Of a DNA stretch of 64,000 nucleotides, positions 35,762-45,990 are shown in pieces. Within the stretch, counting starts at the first letter, position 1. Each line of letters begins with the position of its first letter. The position numbers were made by a program, and so were the translations under genes. The notes under the pieces were generated by a model. That model did not search any database. It was not told the DNA's origin and saw only the letters and a program-made list of their open reading frames with translations. The stretch comes from SpSt-398 sp041752235 (GTDB lineage: Bacteria; Bacteroidota; Bacteroidia; Chitinophagales; Chitinophagaceae), in NCBI GenBank assembly GCA_041752235.1, contig JBGSHM010000001.1, positions 228,379-292,378 on the forward strand. Reading direction: 5' to 3'.

Positions 35762-38700
35762 GTGATTGTTTCAAAAAGAATGAATTAGTTATACCGGGCA
35801 CCCGGCAGTCGGAGCGATTACCCGTCGCTCTCGACCCTCTTTTTGTGTTGCCGGAAGAAAGGGAGATCGATGATTGGATGGTTTTTATCACCCGGTATGC
35901 CAAACTACTGAAGTTTTATGTGGCCCAGGAGGGACAGTCTGCCTATAAAGTGGATGGGAATTGGGAGTCGTTGATCCGGTCGGATGAGGCATTTACCTAT
36001 TCCGGGATTTCGGTCATTCGTTCCGGGTTGCCCAATATTTCTTTTTACGAATATGTGGACCAATATGAAGCAGGAAGTACGCAACAACTTCGATTCGAGG
36101 CCTATCGTGTTTGGTGGGATATTTTGATATCTGTGTACAGGGATATCAATACATTTTATAAGAATGTTCCCGTTCACATGCCCCTACGAAACCTGATCGC
36201 CCGGGAGATACTCAATCAGCTGGCACCGGATATGGGGTTGGTGGCAGGCGCTTACCTGAATGCTAAAAAGGTAAATGGATCCGGAAATACGGCCCTGCCC
36301 ACTCCGGCTTTCAACCTTTTTGTAGCCACCTCCTCTGCTGATTCCGTGTATAAATTTGGATTTGCCCAATCTATTTTGCAATCCGGGTTTGATCCGATAT
36401 GGATCGATAAAAACTTGTCGCCTGTTACCACCTGGCCAGCCTACCTGGCTTTTCTCAATACATCGATTACGCTGTCAGACCAATTCTTTCATACCAATTC
36501 GATTCCGGCCGAATTTGACCGGATCGACTATTCTACCATCTCCTTAAAACAACTTTTTCGCAGAGCATTTGAGTCCTATGCCCGTATCATTTCGCTGGCG
36601 GGGGATATGTTGACAGCCAGCCTGGAGAATTCCAGTTCACATTATGCCCATCACGGGTTATTGCTTGCCTTCCTTCGTCTCTTTGGTCTGGTGCAGGAGG
36701 AGATGAACAAATTTACCCGCAAGCACCTGGAATATTATTACCAACGCGTTCTTCAGTTGAACCCGGCGCCAGCCACACCGGATGCGGTCCATGCTGTTTT
36801 TGTTCCGGCAAAAACCACCGAGTCGCATCTCATTGAAAAAGGGACGGCTTTATTGGGAGGTAAGGATGCACTTGGGAAGACTCTATTGTACGAAACAAGC
36901 CAGGAACTCGTCATCACCCAGGCCAGTCTCGCTGGAATAAAAACACTGTTCCTGGAGCCGCATGCCAGCCTTCCCAAAACAGAAAATATCTATGCATCAC
37001 CTGTGGCAAAAAGCGAAGATGGACAAGGTTCCCCTTTTACTACAGATGACCTTTCCTGGACTGCTTTTGGTGACCTCCGGTTGGATCCGGTAAACTCCAC
37101 CGTGATCAATAAAGCCAGGATCGGTTTTTTTGTGGCTTCTCCCGTTTTACACCTTACCGAAGGAAACCGGGTCATTGATATCGTTTGGACCAGTGACGCG
37201 GCAGGTAACCTTATTCTCGATGCATTGATCACGGGAGATTGGACCGGACTGTTCACCATATATACAACAGGGGAAAAAAGTTGGGAACAATTAACGGTCG
37301 ACAACAGCACCATCTCCTATAATGCCGTTTCAAAACAGTTGAAACTTACAATTCAGGAACAATTCCCCATGGTGAGTGGCTATATTGAAACGGTGCACCA
37401 GGATGGACTTTCGACCCAATTTCCTGCACTAAAATTTGTTTTGAATCAGGATGTTCCCGGTGCCTACCAAAAATTCAGGGGAATCTCCATCAACAGTATT
37501 CAAATCACCACCACTGTTTCAGAAGTGACTGACCTATCCATCCAAAACGAGGGAGGTATACTTGACCCGGCCAAACCCATCCCCTTATTTGGATCAACCC
37601 CTAAAAAAGGATCGGTATTTTATATTGGGCACACAGAATTGGAACATAAACGAATTACCAGTCTTGAGTTAACACTGACCTGGCAGCAATACCTAGGCGA
37701 CCTGAAAACTTTAGTGTATGATTATAAGAAAAACAGTGTAACCAGTCCTTACATAACCGGGCTGGCAAACAATAGTGATTTCAAAGCCCAGGTGGATTTT
37801 TTACGCAACAAAGCCTGGGTACCCGTTTCGGCCAGTCCGCACGCGGCTTTTATCGATTCCGAATCTAAAGTGCTGAATTATGCCATCGCTTCCCTGCCAC
37901 AAGCGCAGGTTCGGCCGGATAGCTATCAAAAATCGAAACTTTCGTATGAACCGGATGTACGGAATGGCTATGTGCGCATGAAATTGGTTAATCCCAGTGA
38001 TGCATTTGGTCATGCGAAATGGCCCAAGCTCTTTGCCGAGCAAACAGTGCTTTTTAATGCAAACAGTACCAACAATACCATTCCGGAAGCGCCTTATACG
38101 CCGACGCTTTCCGGACTTAAATTAAAATATGTCGCTACTCAAACGATCGGGTTTGATTCACTTTATAATGAAAGAGATGGACAGTTTTTCCATTTACTTC
38201 CATTTGGTCAGGATCATGTTCGTTCTGGAGCCCTTTTATTACCCGATTTTCAAATGAGTGTATTAGGCGCGAATGGCACTGTATCCACGGAGTATATCGA
38301 ATCGGCCATGTATATCGGGATAACCGGAGCACTGGCCAGACAGACCATATCCTTGTTGCTACAACTCAACGAAGGCTCGGAAGATATCTCTGTTGATCAT
38401 TCCGTCGTCAGTTGGAACTATTTATCAGAATCGGGGTGGAAACATCTTGACAAATCTTTAATAGGGGATGATACAAATGGATTGATCCGTTCAGGTGTTC
38501 TGTCTATTCAGGTTCCCGTTGACCTTCCCGATGCCATAACGCAATTACCCACCGGCATTTTCTGGATCCGTGCCGGAATAAGCAGCGGCTCAGCCGGGTT
38601 ACCCAAAATGGTGGATGTTCACCTGCATGCGGTAAAGGCTTTTTTTAAGGATAATGGAAATGATCCTCAGCATCTCGCCAAAGCCTTGCCAGCCGGAGCA

Positions 38701-39483
38701 GTTTCCCGCTTGTTTGAAGCAGACGGCCAGGTGAAGAAGGTCCTTCAGCCTTATGCCTCCTTTGGAGGAAAGGTGACCGAATCCGGATCTGTTTATTACC
38801 AGCGGGTAAGTGAGCGGTTGCGACATAAGCAGCGTGCCATTACCATTTGGGATTATGAGCACCTGGTATTGAACCAATTTCCCGAAGTATATATGGCCAA
38901 GTGCCTCAATCATACCGGCTTTACGCATGGATGTGGAAACCAACCTCAGGTTTATCGGGAGAATTATGCCGGACATGTATTGGTAGTTCCGGTACCTTAT
39001 GTATCCGATTTAAAGACCGGCAATATCTACAAACCTGCATTTAGCTCCAGTAAACTCACCGATATCCTTCGGTTTTTGACAGGTTGGATCAGCAATGGGC
39101 CCTGTCAGGGATCCTGGCCGGCCTTGCATCCTCAACTCAGTCACCTCGAAGTAAGAAACCCGCTCTATGAAACAGTCAAAGTTTCTTGCCGGGTGCAAAT
39201 ACGTGATTGTTATGATGCCCACTATTATAAGTCCGTTCTGATTGAAGACCTCAATAGTTTTTTGTCGCCCTGGATCGGAGGGGAGGAAACAGAGATCCGA
39301 TTTGGCGGAAGCCTCCATGATTCGGTGGTGGTCTATTTTATTGAGCAATTGCCCTATGTAGATTACCTCGAAGATCTGAAGATATTTCACGAAGGAACAG
39401 AAGTAAGGGAAGCGATCACGACCACTTCTCATTCGATCCTAACCTCATTTGGCACACATGATATTGAATTGATTAATGCATGA
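35758..39483 (+). CDS. Large baseplate protein J-like (Afp11-like)
   Basis: The 1241-residue protein is a baseplate wedge component. The C-terminal third matches baseplate J/Afp11: YYQRVSERLRHKQRAITIWD, then YEHLVLNQFPEVYMAKC, VLVVPVPYV, and LSHLEVRNPLYETVKVSCRV with FLSPWIGGEETEIRFGGS at the end. The N-terminal 400 residues are helical, and between about 400 and 900 lie beta-rich parts. It is much larger than gp6 or gpJ, as in other eCIS. It overlaps both neighbours by 4 bp. Confidence 0.88.
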   Translation: MSDCFKKNELVIPGTRQSERLPVALDPLFVLPEEREIDDWMVFITRYAKLLKFYVAQEGQSAYKVDGNWESLIRSDEAFTYSGISVIRSGLPNISFYEYVDQYEAGSTQQLRFEAYRVWWDILISVYRDINTFYKNVPVHMPLRNLIAREILNQLAPDMGLVAGAYLNAKKVNGSGNTALPTPAFNLFVATSSADSVYKFGFAQSILQSGFDPIWIDKNLSPVTTWPAYLAFLNTSITLSDQFFHTNSIPAEFDRIDYSTISLKQLFRRAFESYARIISLAGDMLTASLENSSSHYAHHGLLLAFLRLFGLVQEEMNKFTRKHLEYYYQRVLQLNPAPATPDAVHAVFVPAKTTESHLIEKGTALLGGKDALGKTLLYETSQELVITQASLAGIKTLFLEPHASLPKTENIYASPVAKSEDGQGSPFTTDDLSWTAFGDLRLDPVNSTVINKARIGFFVASPVLHLTEGNRVIDIVWTSDAAGNLILDALITGDWTGLFTIYTTGEKSWEQLTVDNSTISYNAVSKQLKLTIQEQFPMVSGYIETVHQDGLSTQFPALKFVLNQDVPGAYQKFRGISINSIQITTTVSEVTDLSIQNEGGILDPAKPIPLFGSTPKKGSVFYIGHTELEHKRITSLELTLTWQQYLGDLKTLVYDYKKNSVTSPYITGLANNSDFKAQVDFLRNKAWVPVSASPHAAFIDSESKVLNYAIASLPQAQVRPDSYQKSKLSYEPDVRNGYVRMKLVNPSDAFGHAKWPKLFAEQTVLFNANSTNNTIPEAPYTPTLSGLKLKYVATQTIGFDSLYNERDGQFFHLLPFGQDHVRSGALLLPDFQMSVLGANGTVSTEYIESAMYIGITGALARQTISLLLQLNEGSEDISVDHSVVSWNYLSESGWKHLDKSLIGDDTNGLIRSGVLSIQVPVDLPDAITQLPTGIFWIRAGISSGSAGLPKMVDVHLHAVKAFFKDNGNDPQHLAKALPAGAVSRLFEADGQVKKVLQPYASFGGKVTESGSVYYQRVSERLRHKQRAITIWDYEHLVLNQFPEVYMAKCLNHTGFTHGCGNQPQVYRENYAGHVLVVPVPYVSDLKTGNIYKPAFSSSKLTDILRFLTGWISNGPCQGSWPALHPQLSHLEVRNPLYETVKVSCRVQIRDCYDAHYYKSVLIEDLNSFLSPWIGGEETEIRFGGSLHDSVVVYFIEQLPYVDYLEDLKIFHEGTEVREAITTTSHSILTSFGTHDIELINA

Positions 39484-42400
39484 GTAATGAAGTGACTATA
39501 TTGAAAGGTAAACCCCGGCCACTGATTCAGGACTATGAGGCCCTGCGCAAATTGGGGTTACAGTATATTGAACGGTTCTCACACAATGTGTGGACAGATT
39601 ATAATGTACATGACCCGGGAATCACCGCCGAGGAGATTGTTTGTTATGCCCTGACCGACCTGTCATATCGCACGGCACTTCCCATGGAGGATCTGCTGGC
39701 TCGTGTAACCGGCGATACAACCAAGGATTTTTTCACTGCCAGAGAAATTTTGCCCTGTAATGCGGTGACATTTGATGATCTCCGGAAGAAAATCATCGAT
39801 ATCAAAGGCGTCGAGAATGCCTGGGTGGCTCCCTATTCTGATCCTCCTTGTGCAGACCCTAAGACACATCCTGCATTTTTTATCCGGTGCAATAACACTC
39901 CCAAGAGCATTGACCTGCGGCCTGATATGGCCAATGGATTTGAAGCCAGAAATATTGATGGCTTGTATGAATTTCAGTTACTGTTGGAAGAGGACCCTGT
40001 CCTTGGTGACCTGAATATCCTCTCGGTCGATTGGGAAATGCGGGACCCGGTTACCGGTGTCAGAATTGCCCTTGTGCGGTTTATCTTTCCACTCGATCTG
40101 GTTAAGACCTATCCGGTTTTACCCGGCGATACGGACATCGATAAATTGGTGAACGGCAATATCAACAACTTTACCGTTCCTGTTTTTGATGCGTTGAACA
40201 ATGTATTCGATCTCACCTTACATCTCAATACCGGAAATGTTGTTATCCCTCAGGTAGCTTACCAGATCAGGCCTTACCATACCACCCAATCCATGAGCGA
40301 CCTGGAGACTACATTGGAAGGGTATATCAGTTCCTTGCTACCGGCCACAAAACAAGAGATCATTGCGCGCATTTTCTCCCGACTTCAGCAAAAGGTCATT
40401 AAAGCCAATGGCATCATCAATGAGGTCTATTGCATGTACCAACGAATTCGCAACCTCAGCGAAGATGTGTTTAAGATCGGTGTAGTGGCCTCTCAGGAAA
40501 TTGCCGTGTGTACCGATATTGAAACAGAACCGGGTGCTGATCTGGAGGATATCCTCGGCCGTGTTTATTTTTTGATCGATACCTTTTTTACTCCGCCAAT
40601 GCGGTTCTATCTGTTGGGTGAATTGCTGGATAAAGGATACAGTGTCGAAAAAATATTTGAAGGTCCTCTGCTACGGCATGGGTTCCTCCGGGAAGAAGAC
40701 CTGATGCGATCTGTATTGTTTACTGAAGTGCATGTGTCAGACCTCTACAACCTGATCATGTCGATCGAAGGCGTCAAAGCGATCCGCTACCTCCAGGTTA
40801 CCAACTACCTGAACGGGATTCCGCTGACAGAAGGTGAATACTGGAAGATCGTACTCAATGGATCCTTTCATTTAAACCTGGACAGGTTACGTTCAAAGAT
40901 CACCTTTTTTAAAGGTAAGATGCCGATCACAGCCGATAAGCAGGTAGCTGAACGGATATACCAGGACCTTAAGTCCACGCTGAGTAAGCCAAGAATTGAT
41001 CTGGGATTGAAGATACCCAATGACCTGGCGGCTCCGGTTGGGAAGTATTACCAGTTGGATGAATACTATTCGATTCAAAATGATTTTCCTGCGGTGTATG
41101 GCGTGAATAAGGACGGTATACCAGCGGAGGCAGACCAGGAACACCGTTCCCGGATCAAGCAATTCAAGGCCTATCTGCTCTTTTTTGATCAGTTGCTGGC
41201 GAATTACCTGGTTCAGCTCCGTGAATGCAAGAACCTGTTTGCCGTGGGTAACCTTTCCAACGAAACCTATTTCTATCAACCGGTGTACGATGCCCCAGGA
41301 AGTGATCCCGAAGACCTGAACTTTCCGGACACTGCTCCCATACTGGTCGATTTCAACATGCCTGCCAATGCAGATATTGATGATCCTGAATCTTACAAAG
41401 TAGCCTGGACGGCTTTTGTGGCGAATCTCGCCAATGGATATAGAAACAAGATGAATGAATTGATTCATCCGCCCGAGGAGGAACCATTTGAACGCCGAAA
41501 CCGTTTTCTTGATCATTTACTTGGACGCTTTTCTGAATCCTTTGCCGACTATGCCGTGATGATGTATAAATTCACGGGCAACCAATTCGAAAGTGCCGAG
41601 AAGAAAACGGCCGAAGAGATTGCTAATGACAAACAAGCCTTCTTATCCAATTACCACGTACTAAGTTATAATCGGGGAAAAGGGCAGTATGTCAAATGTT
41701 GCCCTACTGGTAGTTGCAATGTCCCAGTTCCATTTCCCGCCAATCCGGTGCCCGACGATTTCCTGGAGTATGACAGGTACTCGATACCTCTGCCTGCCAA
41801 TCCAACCGGTTTGCACAAGCGGGCTTCCCTCATGTTGGGTATGAGTATTACCGATAACTCATGGATGGTGCTAAACAAGTTTACTGTTGTACCCCAGGCC
41901 GGGCAGTTCAAATTTATCTTTCAGTACGACCCGGGTCATACACTTAGCTCAACCGTCCTTTATGCCACCGAGCAGGAGGCGTTTGCGGCGATGGAAACAC
42001 TAGTAGAGATCGTTGCGAAGGAGGATATGGATCCGGTGAACTGGCTTTATTTTCAGATACTTCCCTTTGGCGGCGGGTTTAGATTTGCTGTACGTCCAAC
42101 TACTGCTTCACCCGTATTTGCGGTTTCAGCCCCCGTTTACCCAAGTATTCAAGCGGCAAAAAATGCCTTCCCGGTATTAAAGGCTTCTTTATTGGCTGAA
42201 GGCATGCATATTATCGAACATATCCTGCTTCGACCGCTTCCTGTGGCCAAGAATATTCCGGCGGCTGATCTGGATAATGGCTTTTTCCCACTTTGCAATT
42301 CCCTGAATCCGGATTGCGAATGCCCGGACCCGGACTACTATTCATTCCGCATCAGTGTGATATTACCCTATTGGACACAACGCTTCAGGAACATGGATTT

Positions 42401-42704
42401 CCGGCAATTTGCCGAGGATACCATTCATCGCGAAACACCTGCTCATATCCTGCCCAAATTTTGTTGGGTAAGCATGTACGATTTGCACCGACTCGAGACA
42501 GCGTATAACAACTGGTTTTTATTGAATAAAATTTATAAACCAACGGTATTGGAGTTGAATAACCTCCATACTGCCTTGGTGGAATTGATTAAGACGTTGA
42601 ACACGATGACCAATGTGTACCCGCAAGGGCATTTACATGATTGTGATAATCCCAGTACCGATAACCCGGTGATCCTGGGGCAAACCATTTTAGGAACATT
42701 TTAA
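39480..42704 (+). CDS. Second large baseplate protein (Afp12-like)
   Basis: The 1074-residue protein begins near residues 25-70 with RFSHNVWTDYNVHDPGITAE, then EIVCYALTDLSYRTALPMED, matching the Afp12/wedge pattern W-x-D-x-x-x-H-D-P-G-I-T. A gpJ-like middle part follows with GVKAIRYLQVTNYLNGIPLT. The C-terminal part contains a Cys-rich bit (CNSLNPDCECPDPDYYSF) and then HRETPAHILPKFCWVSMYDL, also typical of this family. It should pair with the previous protein in each wedge. Overlap of 4 bp with the upstream gene supports coupled synthesis. Confidence 0.86.
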   Translation: MSNEVTILKGKPRPLIQDYEALRKLGLQYIERFSHNVWTDYNVHDPGITAEEIVCYALTDLSYRTALPMEDLLARVTGDTTKDFFTAREILPCNAVTFDDLRKKIIDIKGVENAWVAPYSDPPCADPKTHPAFFIRCNNTPKSIDLRPDMANGFEARNIDGLYEFQLLLEEDPVLGDLNILSVDWEMRDPVTGVRIALVRFIFPLDLVKTYPVLPGDTDIDKLVNGNINNFTVPVFDALNNVFDLTLHLNTGNVVIPQVAYQIRPYHTTQSMSDLETTLEGYISSLLPATKQEIIARIFSRLQQKVIKANGIINEVYCMYQRIRNLSEDVFKIGVVASQEIAVCTDIETEPGADLEDILGRVYFLIDTFFTPPMRFYLLGELLDKGYSVEKIFEGPLLRHGFLREEDLMRSVLFTEVHVSDLYNLIMSIEGVKAIRYLQVTNYLNGIPLTEGEYWKIVLNGSFHLNLDRLRSKITFFKGKMPITADKQVAERIYQDLKSTLSKPRIDLGLKIPNDLAAPVGKYYQLDEYYSIQNDFPAVYGVNKDGIPAEADQEHRSRIKQFKAYLLFFDQLLANYLVQLRECKNLFAVGNLSNETYFYQPVYDAPGSDPEDLNFPDTAPILVDFNMPANADIDDPESYKVAWTAFVANLANGYRNKMNELIHPPEEEPFERRNRFLDHLLGRFSESFADYAVMMYKFTGNQFESAEKKTAEEIANDKQAFLSNYHVLSYNRGKGQYVKCCPTGSCNVPVPFPANPVPDDFLEYDRYSIPLPANPTGLHKRASLMLGMSITDNSWMVLNKFTVVPQAGQFKFIFQYDPGHTLSSTVLYATEQEAFAAMETLVEIVAKEDMDPVNWLYFQILPFGGGFRFAVRPTTASPVFAVSAPVYPSIQAAKNAFPVLKASLLAEGMHIIEHILLRPLPVAKNIPAADLDNGFFPLCNSLNPDCECPDPDYYSFRISVILPYWTQRFRNMDFRQFAEDTIHRETPAHILPKFCWVSMYDLHRLETAYNNWFLLNKIYKPTVLELNNLHTALVELIKTLNTMTNVYPQGHLHDCDNPSTDNPVILGQTILGTF

Positions 42705-42714
42705 ATAACATGAT

Positions 42715-45700
42715 ATGGCATTCAAACTCCTGAACCCCGTACACACGACAATGCCTTTCTTCCAGCCCAACCAGGTATTGACCTACCAACACCTGAATGA
42801 TATGGCTGATTTCCTGTTTCAGCAGGAGCGATATACCCGGAACAAACTGATAGGCACCGGTATTGTGTGTGGTCTCAGTTTTGACTGGAATACGCTGGGA
42901 GTAAATGCCGAGGTCGTCATACAGGAAGGCTGTGCTATCACTTCTGCAGGGTACTTAATCGTTTATACCCGTCCGGTGGAGAATAATGCTGTCGTCACCT
43001 ATACGCACCGCCGAAACTATACCGGACTTGACCAGTATATCCCTTTTAATGATCCTTCCGTTCTTGCCAATGAGACCATCTATGAATTGATCACACTTGG
43101 CCAGTTCAATGCAGAAACCGTTGCCCCCAAAAACCAACTGCTTGAAGCCGATCGGGTCAACCGCGTCTTGATTTTATTGTATGAGATTGACCCGAAGGAT
43201 ACGGCAAAATGCCTGGATGAAAATTGTGATGATAAGGGGAAGACCTACATCTTTACACCAAGACCCTTGTTGGTTCCTATCAACGTAATTAATAATATCC
43301 TGGATGCCAATTCTACCAAAACATTTCACACCGAAACAGGCAGGGGCTGGAAAGGAATCAATAGCAAATTACAGGGGCCTCCTGCCAGCCTGCTCACAGT
43401 TCCGAATCTGTTTAGCAACGGGTTCCTGCAGACCATCACAACGGCTGCCCAGATGAAACAACTGGTGACAAACAAGATCACCAATGCGTATTTGGACGGT
43501 GTCGGACAAACCATTGATGCATTGTTGAATGCCTTCCCCTGGGTATTCAGTACCCAAATGGCCAGTATGACGACTGCCCATCCCTGGTTAACGGCGCCTC
43601 CCGCATCGAATATCGGCAACCGGTTTGCTACACTGGCCAAAGCCTTTCGGAACAATGCTGCTTTTGACAATTACATTCAGTACCTCTACGATTATGCCCG
43701 AGATGTGGCAGACGCGTATAACGATCTCTATCAAAAAACGACCGATCTCATCGGGGAGTGTGGCGGAAATGAATATCAACATCCATTTCATATCATGCTT
43801 GGAAAAGCGCAGAACAATGATGATAGCAAGAAATGGTATAATGAAAATAAATACCTGAACCCGGCTCCGCAGGGATTCAGATACCGTCATTATTTTGTTC
43901 CCTCACCGGTTATGGATACCCAGTTCATGTTGTATGAGGAAGTACAGCAACTCTTACTGCGTATCACAAGAATGATCGATACGTTTACAGTCAGTCCGCA
44001 GGAAACATTTATCAAGGTCAGCCCCAGTAAGGATTATGAAAACCCAATCGAGGTAAGGGCCCTGCCTTATTATTACCGAAAAGCGGATGCGGCAGGTGTA
44101 CGGGCCGTATGGAATTATGGTTCTACCCGGCGAAACAAGATCGTTCAACACAAAGGGTATCAGTTGGTATCCGACAATACCGCAGGTCAGGATGAACTGC
44201 TTGCACTGGATGGTCGTGCTACTGATTTTTACCGGATCGAAGGCCACATGAATACCAATGTGGATGCCGCCACCTTATTCCTGGATAACCTGCGAAATCA
44301 GTTCAATCTCCCTTTCAACATTGCTTCCGCCTCTGTACAGGCAGGGTCGAATACCAAAGTGGTCAGTTGCCACTTCCCTGATCTGGATGAAGACTTTAAC
44401 TATTACCGGGACCGTGTACTCGGGTACATGCGGGAATACCTGATCATCCTGGAGCCACTCGCGGTTCCTTTGTTTCAAAGCATTATTTCCTATATCAAGG
44501 ACATGATGTCTTTATTAATGGAAGTAAGATGCCTGAAAGATTTTGACTACGATAAATACAAATTGCTGTATGCACATATCTATTGGGAATGGGTTAAGGC
44601 CTTGGGCAACGAATGGCAGAATAACCCGGGTGACGCCAACCAGGGATTTAATCAGACACAGAACCTGCTGAACATCATTTTCTTTTGCCCGATTTACCGC
44701 ATCTGGTATTCCTATCTCTACCGCACCGGTATCTTGACAGAAACCGAGTTGGAGGGAGTGCAGGAATTAGCCAAGAAAGTAACGGGTTGGGAGCACCTGG
44801 CGGGTGTTCGCAGAGGGGAAACATTCCTGATGGTGTATGACGCCAATCAAAACAAACAGATCATCGCCGATTTCAATTTGCCTGATCTTGACCATTGCTC
44901 CTGTGGCTGTAAGACAAGTCCCTGCGACAATAAAACCCGATCACTGGTCCCGCCATTGGAAAAACCAGTCATCATGGTCGTCGACCTGGCGAATACCAAT
45001 ACCTCAGGTCGCGACCTGGCTTATTGGGTACAAAATAAAGCGGTCTTTCGCATGGAACTGGATAGTATGGGATTCTATAAGGGAGATTCCATACTTGATC
45101 AGGATTTTTTAATAAGCTTTGATTCCCAGGGACAGAATCCAGTGCCTTATTTAAAAGGGGCATGGGTAAGTAATCTTGCTGAGGGCCATTATTTTCAGGT
45201 TGATTTGAATCCCAAAGACCCAAATATCAAACCAGGGGTCTATATGTTCTATTATTTTCTCAAAGGAAATTTTGCCTCGAATTTTGTAAGAGGCGTCCTC
45301 CTGCTGGTCATTAAAGGAAAAATATCAGCCAATGGATCGTATAATATCAATATCGCTGTTGGTACCAAAGCAAAGGCAGTTTACCCATATACCACTGCTG
45401 ACTATAAAGGGGAGGAAGTGAGACTTTCCTTTACAGAGGATTATACCATAAAAACAGTACAGGGTCAACGCGCACAATTGTATACAACTCCACTGGGCAA
45501 TCAGGTAGCATTACTTGCGGATAAGAAAAAACAGATGGTGTTCTTTGTCAATAAAGCCCGCACACCTGAACTCACTGAGATACCATACCTCATGACCGCG
45601 AAAGGGAATTCCATACCCGGGACATTGATATTGAATGTATTTGACAAAGATGATCCACCAGCGGATACCACAGTCAAAGGAACCATTCTGGATGAAAAAG

Positions 45701-45990
45701 GCAATCCGGTTTCAGAAGCAACCGTACGGCTGGGTGAAAAAGAAGTATATACAGACGAGAAAGGAAATTATTCCATAAAAGGTGCAAAAGCCGGCACTGC
45801 CATTGAAGTAGAGATGGATGGGTACAAGACCAAACGCGTACAGGCCAATAGCAAGATGGAAGGCAATATCCAAATGGAGAAGGAGAAATCTGTATCAGCC
45901 GAGAACTCCATCTTAGATGCCGCTCCTTTATTGAAAGAATGGCTCAGCAAAGTGGATATCTCTGCATTGACTAAGGTGTTTAACCCATGA
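42715..45990 (+). CDS. CIS-associated 1091-residue protein with CarboxypepD_reg-like C-terminus (possible fibre or baseplate part)
   Basis: The N-terminal domain PFFQPNQVLTYQHLNDMADF, then LFQQERYTRNKLIGTGIVCG, is a pattern seen in proteins of Bacteroidota CIS clusters at this position. A long helical middle follows with a Cys cluster (DHCSCGCKTSPCDN) around residue 725. About residues 983-1050 form a CarboxypepD_reg-like Ig fold: TTVKGTILDEKGNPVSEATV, then GNYSIKGAKAGTAIEVEMDG. The position after Afp11/12 and before the tape measure corresponds to the fibre gene Afp13, so target binding is possible. No lectin or trimeric fibre motif is seen. The call is structural; the exact role is inferred. 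Confidence 0.65.
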   Translation: MAFKLLNPVHTTMPFFQPNQVLTYQHLNDMADFLFQQERYTRNKLIGTGIVCGLSFDWNTLGVNAEVVIQEGCAITSAGYLIVYTRPVENNAVVTYTHRRNYTGLDQYIPFNDPSVLANETIYELITLGQFNAETVAPKNQLLEADRVNRVLILLYEIDPKDTAKCLDENCDDKGKTYIFTPRPLLVPINVINNILDANSTKTFHTETGRGWKGINSKLQGPPASLLTVPNLFSNGFLQTITTAAQMKQLVTNKITNAYLDGVGQTIDALLNAFPWVFSTQMASMTTAHPWLTAPPASNIGNRFATLAKAFRNNAAFDNYIQYLYDYARDVADAYNDLYQKTTDLIGECGGNEYQHPFHIMLGKAQNNDDSKKWYNENKYLNPAPQGFRYRHYFVPSPVMDTQFMLYEEVQQLLLRITRMIDTFTVSPQETFIKVSPSKDYENPIEVRALPYYYRKADAAGVRAVWNYGSTRRNKIVQHKGYQLVSDNTAGQDELLALDGRATDFYRIEGHMNTNVDAATLFLDNLRNQFNLPFNIASASVQAGSNTKVVSCHFPDLDEDFNYYRDRVLGYMREYLIILEPLAVPLFQSIISYIKDMMSLLMEVRCLKDFDYDKYKLLYAHIYWEWVKALGNEWQNNPGDANQGFNQTQNLLNIIFFCPIYRIWYSYLYRTGILTETELEGVQELAKKVTGWEHLAGVRRGETFLMVYDANQNKQIIADFNLPDLDHCSCGCKTSPCDNKTRSLVPPLEKPVIMVVDLANTNTSGRDLAYWVQNKAVFRMELDSMGFYKGDSILDQDFLISFDSQGQNPVPYLKGAWVSNLAEGHYFQVDLNPKDPNIKPGVYMFYYFLKGNFASNFVRGVLLLVIKGKISANGSYNINIAVGTKAKAVYPYTTADYKGEEVRLSFTEDYTIKTVQGQRAQLYTTPLGNQVALLADKKKQMVFFVNKARTPELTEIPYLMTAKGNSIPGTLILNVFDKDDPPADTTVKGTILDEKGNPVSEATVRLGEKEVYTDEKGNYSIKGAKAGTAIEVEMDGYKTKRVQANSKMEGNIQMEKEKSVSAENSILDAAPLLKEWLSKVDISALTKVFNP

